Assembly: GCA_947458795.1 (NCBI GenBank)
Contig: CANHCD010000061.1
Coordinates: 1 to 9,563 of the forward strand
Direction of reading: 5' to 3'
Length of the DNA stretch: 9,563 bases
Source of the DNA: Cyclobacteriaceae bacterium
Lineage (GTDB): Bacteria > Bacteroidota > Bacteroidia > Cytophagales > Cyclobacteriaceae
Shown here: positions 7,070-9,563 of the stretch, piece by piece
How the letters are laid out: every line of letters starts with the position of its first letter
How positions within the stretch are numbered: position 1 is the first letter of the stretch
Notes under the pieces: model-generated
Seen by the model: the letters and a program-made list of their open reading frames with translations, nothing else
What the model was told of the DNA's origin: nothing
The model's database searches: none
Program-made: the position numbers and the translations under genes

Positions 7070-8093
7070 GTTTTTTTCTTGGTCTTGGTTTTTGCCAGAG
7101 ACGTTTCAATCCTATGAATGGGAAAACCCATTGCTTTTGAATTTACTGTGGTTGATTCCTTTATTGGTGTTGATTCGAAAGTTCATCAAGTTCCTCAAAA
7201 AACCAGTTCTTGAGCTATCGTTGCCGAAGAGTGTGGCCAAAGCCAACCCATGGACCTACCTTCGATTGATTCCAACTGGCTTTTTCTTTCTATTTCTAAT
7301 TTTTGTAGTGCTGGCATTGGCCAGACCTCAACGGAGCAATGAGCGGGTCGAACAATATACTGAGGGGATTGATATTTTGTTGGTTATGGACATTTCTGAA
7401 TCCATGGACTTGCAAGATTTTAGTCCCAATCGCCTAGAGGCAGCCAAAAAAACTGCCGTAGAATTTATCAATGGCCGATTTGGAGATCGAATTGGGATGG
7501 TTGTCTTCTCAGGTGAGGCCTATTCGCTATCGCCATTGACCAACGATTACGAATTGCTTACCAGCCTTATCGAGGAGATCAATTTTTCCATGATCGAAGC
7601 AAAAGGTACGGCGATCGGCTCGGCAATTGCTGCAGGCACCAACCGCATGAAGGATAGTGAATCTCCCTCTAAGGTGATGATACTTTTGTCCGATGGAGAA
7701 AGCAATGCAGGCAATGTTGATCCCATTTTTGCTGCGCAGCTGGCAACAGCATTTGGTATTAAAATCTACACCATCGCAGTAGGAAAAGATGGAATGGTGC
7801 CCTATGGAACTGATTTTTTCGGTAGGCCACAGATGGTAGAGAGTTACCTAGACGAAAGCACCCTACGCGAGATTTCTACCATTGGGGGTGGTCAATTTTT
7901 TAGAGCCTCGGATGGAAAGGCTTTGAATCAAATCTTCGAACAAATTGACACGCTCGAAAAAACAGAGATTCTTGAAAATCGATACAAGGAAACCGCTGAT
8001 TTTTACAGGATATACTTATTCTGGGGAATGCTGTTTTTTGTGATTTGGATGGCTTTGAAGAGCAGTTTCTTCAACAATTTCCTACTCGACTAA
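7050..8093 (+). CDS. batA: BatA-type VWA domain membrane protein
   Basis: The product has 347 residues and is anchored in the inner membrane. It has two N-terminal membrane segments (about 28-43 and 73-91), the pattern ending in the typical LALARPQ (88-94), a VWA domain (about 105-300) and a C-terminal membrane segment (about 320-337). The MIDAS is complete: DISES (114-118; D114, S116, S118), T187 in KGTAIG and D215 in LLSDGES. LEAAKKTAVEFINGRFGDRI (129-148) is the usual helix before the second strand. Bat proteins ('Bacteroides aerotolerance') work with MoxR ATPases and are tied to oxidative or envelope stress; the target is unknown. The gene overlaps the BatD-like gene by 20 nt. No batB, TPR batC or batD follows: the next gene is on the other strand and the coding 3' ends overlap by 12 nt. 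The locus is therefore shorter than the usual Bacteroidota bat cluster. Confidence 0.92.
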   Translation: MRESLVEFFSWSWFLPETFQSYEWENPLLLNLLWLIPLLVLIRKFIKFLKKPVLELSLPKSVAKANPWTYLRLIPTGFFFLFLIFVVLALARPQRSNERVEQYTEGIDILLVMDISESMDLQDFSPNRLEAAKKTAVEFINGRFGDRIGMVVFSGEAYSLSPLTNDYELLTSLIEEINFSMIEAKGTAIGSAIAAGTNRMKDSESPSKVMILLSDGESNAGNVDPIFAAQLATAFGIKIYTIAVGKDGMVPYGTDFFGRPQMVESYLDESTLREISTIGGGQFFRASDGKALNQIFEQIDTLEKTEILENRYKETADFYRIYLFWGMLFFVIWMALKSSFFNNFLLD

Positions 8094-9164
8094 TTCGATA
8101 TTCCGTTCTTTTTGCCATTCTGCTAGTCGAGGATCCATCACTGCAAACCAAAGTGGCGGAATAAAAGCCAAGATAATCATGGCAGAATAGCCTGCAGGCA
8201 ATTGGGGACTATCCTCGTTGTGGTCCAATACTTGGTACCTTTTGTGGGCAGATGCATGGTGGTCGGAATGGCGTTGCAACTGAAAAAGGAGGAAGTTACT
8301 CACCAATTGAGAGGCATTCCAAGAATGGAGGGGTGTTACTTTTTCGTATTGGCCTGAAGGCAATCGCTTTCGTTGCATTCCATAATGCTCCAAGTAGTTC
8401 ACGAGCTCCAAAAGTGAGAACCCTAATATACTTTGAATAAAAAAGAAGGCAGGCACTTCCCAAACGAGTCTTCCTCCTAGGTAGGAAAACAGACCGAAAA
8501 AGAAGGCGATAAATAGCAGAGGAAGGATTTGAAACCAAATCATTTGATTGGAAAGAGACCAAAGGCTTTGACCTTTCTTTTTCAGACGTTCTGCTTCTAA
8601 ATGCCAAGAACTGAGGTATCCCTGGGTAACAGAACGCCACCAGAATGCATAGAAAGTTTCTCCTTTCCTACTTGTAGCTGGATCTTCAGGAGTGGCTACG
8701 CGTACATGATGTCCACGATTGTGTTCGATAAAAAAATGCATGTAGCAGACGGTCATCAAGAGAATCTTGGAATAAGTCTGTTCAATCTTTTCGGTTCTAT
8801 GGCCCAGTTCATGTGCCACAGTAATGCCTATTCCACCTGTAATCAGAGCCATTCCGGTAGCAAAGGCAATCCATGAAATCATAGACAATTCCTGAGTACT
8901 CACTACATAGAAGCCCCAGATCAGCACTGCCAATTGCACATAAACCCAAACAAAGGTGATCAGCTTGTAAAATTGAGCCTTCATGGATTCACTAACTTCA
9001 GCTGCTGGAACATTTGCTTTATCCTTTTGAATCACATAATCCATTAGGGGAACAAGCAAGAAAACGAAAATATGAATCATCCATTGGAAAGGTCCACCCC
9101 ACTGCATTCCCAAAAATAGTAGTGCAGGTAGAATAAGTGCGCTAAAGAATCCAATCTTTTTCAT
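8082..9164 (-). CDS. alkB: AlkB-type alkane 1-monooxygenase
   Basis: This is an integral-membrane non-haem di-iron monooxygenase that adds oxygen to the terminal carbon of alkyl chains, using electrons from rubredoxin and rubredoxin reductase. Numbered from the chosen start (360 residues) the metal-binding boxes are complete: HELGH (118-122), HNRGHH (148-153, followed by VRVATPEDPA), NYLEHYG (256-262) and RHSDHH (298-303). HNRGHH with NYLEHYG and LQRHSDHH separates AlkB from ordinary fatty acid desaturases. About six hydrophobic segments are visible. The ATG at 9164 is preferred because MKKIGFFSALILPALLF is the usual N-terminus. An in-frame ATG at 9209 would add 15 residues, beginning at the edge of the repeat array. 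Neither start has a clear Shine-Dalgarno. No rubredoxin gene lies in the window. The stop codon lies within the end of batA. Substrate range cannot be read from the sequence. Confidence 0.93.
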   Translation of the reverse strand: MKKIGFFSALILPALLFLGMQWGGPFQWMIHIFVFLLVPLMDYVIQKDKANVPAAEVSESMKAQFYKLITFVWVYVQLAVLIWGFYVVSTQELSMISWIAFATGMALITGGIGITVAHELGHRTEKIEQTYSKILLMTVCYMHFFIEHNRGHHVRVATPEDPATSRKGETFYAFWWRSVTQGYLSSWHLEAERLKKKGQSLWSLSNQMIWFQILPLLFIAFFFGLFSYLGGRLVWEVPAFFFIQSILGFSLLELVNYLEHYGMQRKRLPSGQYEKVTPLHSWNASQLVSNFLLFQLQRHSDHHASAHKRYQVLDHNEDSPQLPAGYSAMIILAFIPPLWFAVMDPRLAEWQKERNIELVE

Positions 9165-9210
9165 GGGTATTAAGGTAGCATTTTTCGGAGAAAACAAAAA
9201 AATGTACATT

Positions 9211-9309
9211 GTACAAAGTACCAGGTACCAGGTACAAAGTTCCTTCAGAAGTAAAATTTGGATCAGAACACGAATCCCTACTTTGTACTTCGTACTTGGT
9301 ACTTGGTAC
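9211..9309. repeat. Long imperfect inverted repeat (hairpin) with GTAC-rich arms
   Basis: The arms are 9211-9240 and 9280-9309. The left arm, reverse-complemented, matches the right arm at 26 of 30 positions by eye, around a 39-nt loop that holds the core. Both arms are built from GTAC steps (GTACAAAGTACCAGG; TACTTGGTAC), so each arm is also partly self-complementary. As RNA or a cruciform it would be a strong hairpin. It has no U-tract typical of an intrinsic terminator. Confidence 0.75.
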
Positions 9310-9314
9310 AGTCC

Positions 9315-9357
9315 CCCACTTCTTCATTCTTCAATCAGCGTTCAGCTTTCGACATTA
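9315..9357. repeat. 43-nt direct repeat, copy 1
   Basis: Begins CCCACTTCTTCATTCTTCAA and ends TTCGACATTA. It matches the copy at 9433-9475 at 38 of 43 positions without gaps; the first 23 nt are identical. It follows the right arm of the hairpin. Confidence 0.85.
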
Positions 9358-9361
9358 AGAA

Positions 9362-9408
9362 AAGTAGCAAGTAGTTAGTATCCTGCCGGCAGGCAGGCAA
9401 GTAGCAAG
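9362..9408. repeat. GC-rich palindrome flanked by 10-nt direct repeats
   Basis: AAGTAGCAAG occurs exactly at 9362-9371 and 9399-9408. Between them lies the perfect 12-bp palindrome CCTGCCGGCAGG (9382-9393), continued by another AGGC step (CAGGCAGGCAAG, 9390-9401). It is a sharp GC island in AT-rich DNA. It may be an insert into the tract of the second repeat unit, or a short symmetric site used as a protein target. Confidence 0.65.
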
Positions 9409-9432
9409 ACAAATTCGGATGGTCCACGAATT

Positions 9433-9475
9433 CCCACTTCTTCATTCTTCAATCATCGTTCGATATTCGACATTA
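9433..9475. repeat. 43-nt direct repeat, copy 2
   Basis: Second copy of the element at 9315-9357, with five substitutions (one at repeat position 24, four clustered between TTC and TTCG). It directly follows a degenerate core copy (9411-9435), with no GTAC right arm between them. Confidence 0.85.
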
Positions 9476-9485
9476 GCAAGAATTT

Positions 9486-9563
9486 GTACCAAGTATCAAG
9501 TACAATGTGCCATGATCTTTCAAAATAAAGATTTGGGTCAGAATATGAATCCATACTTCGTAC
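9486..9563. repeat. Second GTAC-arm element, cut by the window edge
   Basis: The left tract (GTACCAAGTATCAAGTAC, 9486-9503) is followed by CTTTCAAAATAAAG and a core (about 9531-9558) that matches positions 9257-9284 at 24 of 28. The start of a right tract (TACTTCGTAC, 9554-9563) then reaches the window end. The order is the same as in 9211-9309. Confidence 0.7.

Larger units (their letters stand above)
9165..9563. repeat. Compound non-coding repeat array upstream of alkB, continues past the window
   Basis: About 400 nt with no credible gene. The array can be read as three decaying units. Each has a tract rich in GTAC or GTAG (9211-9240; about 9362-9409; 9486-9511), then a core related to TTTGGATCAGAACACGAATC (9254-9278; 9411-9435; 9527-9552). 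A 43-nt element follows in units 1 and 2, and a second GTAC tract follows the core in units 1 and 3. Unit 2 lacks that second tract, and unit 3 is cut by the window edge. Short frames across it are repeat artefacts. The alkB promoter should lie in or beside this array, but I see no convincing -7/-33 pair. Such repeats look like the interspersed intergenic repeats seen in some Bacteroidota genomes; I cannot name a family. Confidence 0.8.

Noticed and set aside
8082..9164. Fatty acid desaturase instead of AlkB
   Set aside because: The HNRGHH, NYLEHYG and LQRHSDHH boxes together with VRVATPEDPA are specific to AlkB-type alkane hydroxylases.
9165..9209. Upstream ATG (9209) as the alkB start
   Set aside because: It would add 15 residues before a typical AlkB N-terminus and begins at the edge of the repeat array. 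It remains possible because neither start has a Shine-Dalgarno.
9142..9378. Short open frames on both strands across the GTAC repeats (9142-9327 minus, 9163-9378 plus)
   Set aside because: They read repeat sequence (for example KYEVQ, TRYQVQ, GTLYLVPGTLY) and overlap the alkB start. This is the usual form of false proteins from such repeats.
9315..9475. CRISPR array made of the 43-nt repeats
   Set aside because: There are only two copies with five mismatches, the 75-nt interval is itself repeat-derived, and there are no cas genes.

Overview
The window looks like an ordinary chromosomal segment of a Bacteroidota bacterium, most likely Cytophagales/Cyclobacteriaceae-like (the rank below phylum is inference). 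The signs are: a FabZ domain in frame with an upstream part (the LpxC-FabZ fusion typical of the phylum), a DUF4296 lipoprotein, MutS2, a MoxR-associated 'Bat' gene set, and mostly weak Shine-Dalgarno sequences. Base composition looks even across the genes. I see no phage, transposase, CRISPR, tRNA or rRNA.

Layout. Positions 2-1915 (+) are the end of a lipid A gene cluster: the FabZ end of an LpxC/FabZ fusion cut by the window edge, lpxA overlapping it by 4 nt, and a small ABC ATPase 1 nt after lpxA. Positions 1968-2453 (+) encode a small unrecognised lipoprotein. It converges on mutS2 (2459-4846, -), with 5 nt between the stop codons. mutS2 lies behind a DUF4296 lipoprotein gene (4852-5196, -), whose last two codons form the mutS2 ribosome binding site. 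A 105-nt AT-rich divergent region follows, then a tightly overlapping + strand operon: a DUF58 protein, a BatD-like/DUF4381-like membrane protein, and the VWA protein BatA (5302-8093). An AlkB-type alkane monooxygenase (8082-9164, -) converges on batA, and the two coding 3' ends overlap by 12 nt.

Positions 9165-9563 hold no credible gene. They contain a compound array of non-coding repeats: a long imperfect hairpin with GTAC-rich arms, three degenerate copies of a core, two copies of a 43-nt direct repeat, and a GC-rich palindrome between 10-nt direct repeats. The array runs off the right edge and is the least explained part of the window.

How the genes work together. FabZ (fatty acid chain elongation) and LpxC/LpxA (first lipid A steps) share 3-hydroxyacyl-ACP. 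DUF58, the BatD-like protein and BatA are expected to form a membrane VWA complex working with a MoxR AAA+ ATPase that is not in this window. MutS2 acts on branched DNA or stalled ribosomes, and AlkB oxidises alkyl chains in the membrane. I found no clearly new multi-gene system. The best leads are the repeat array, the ABC ATPase lacking recognisable Q-loop and H-loop residues, and the shortened Bat locus.
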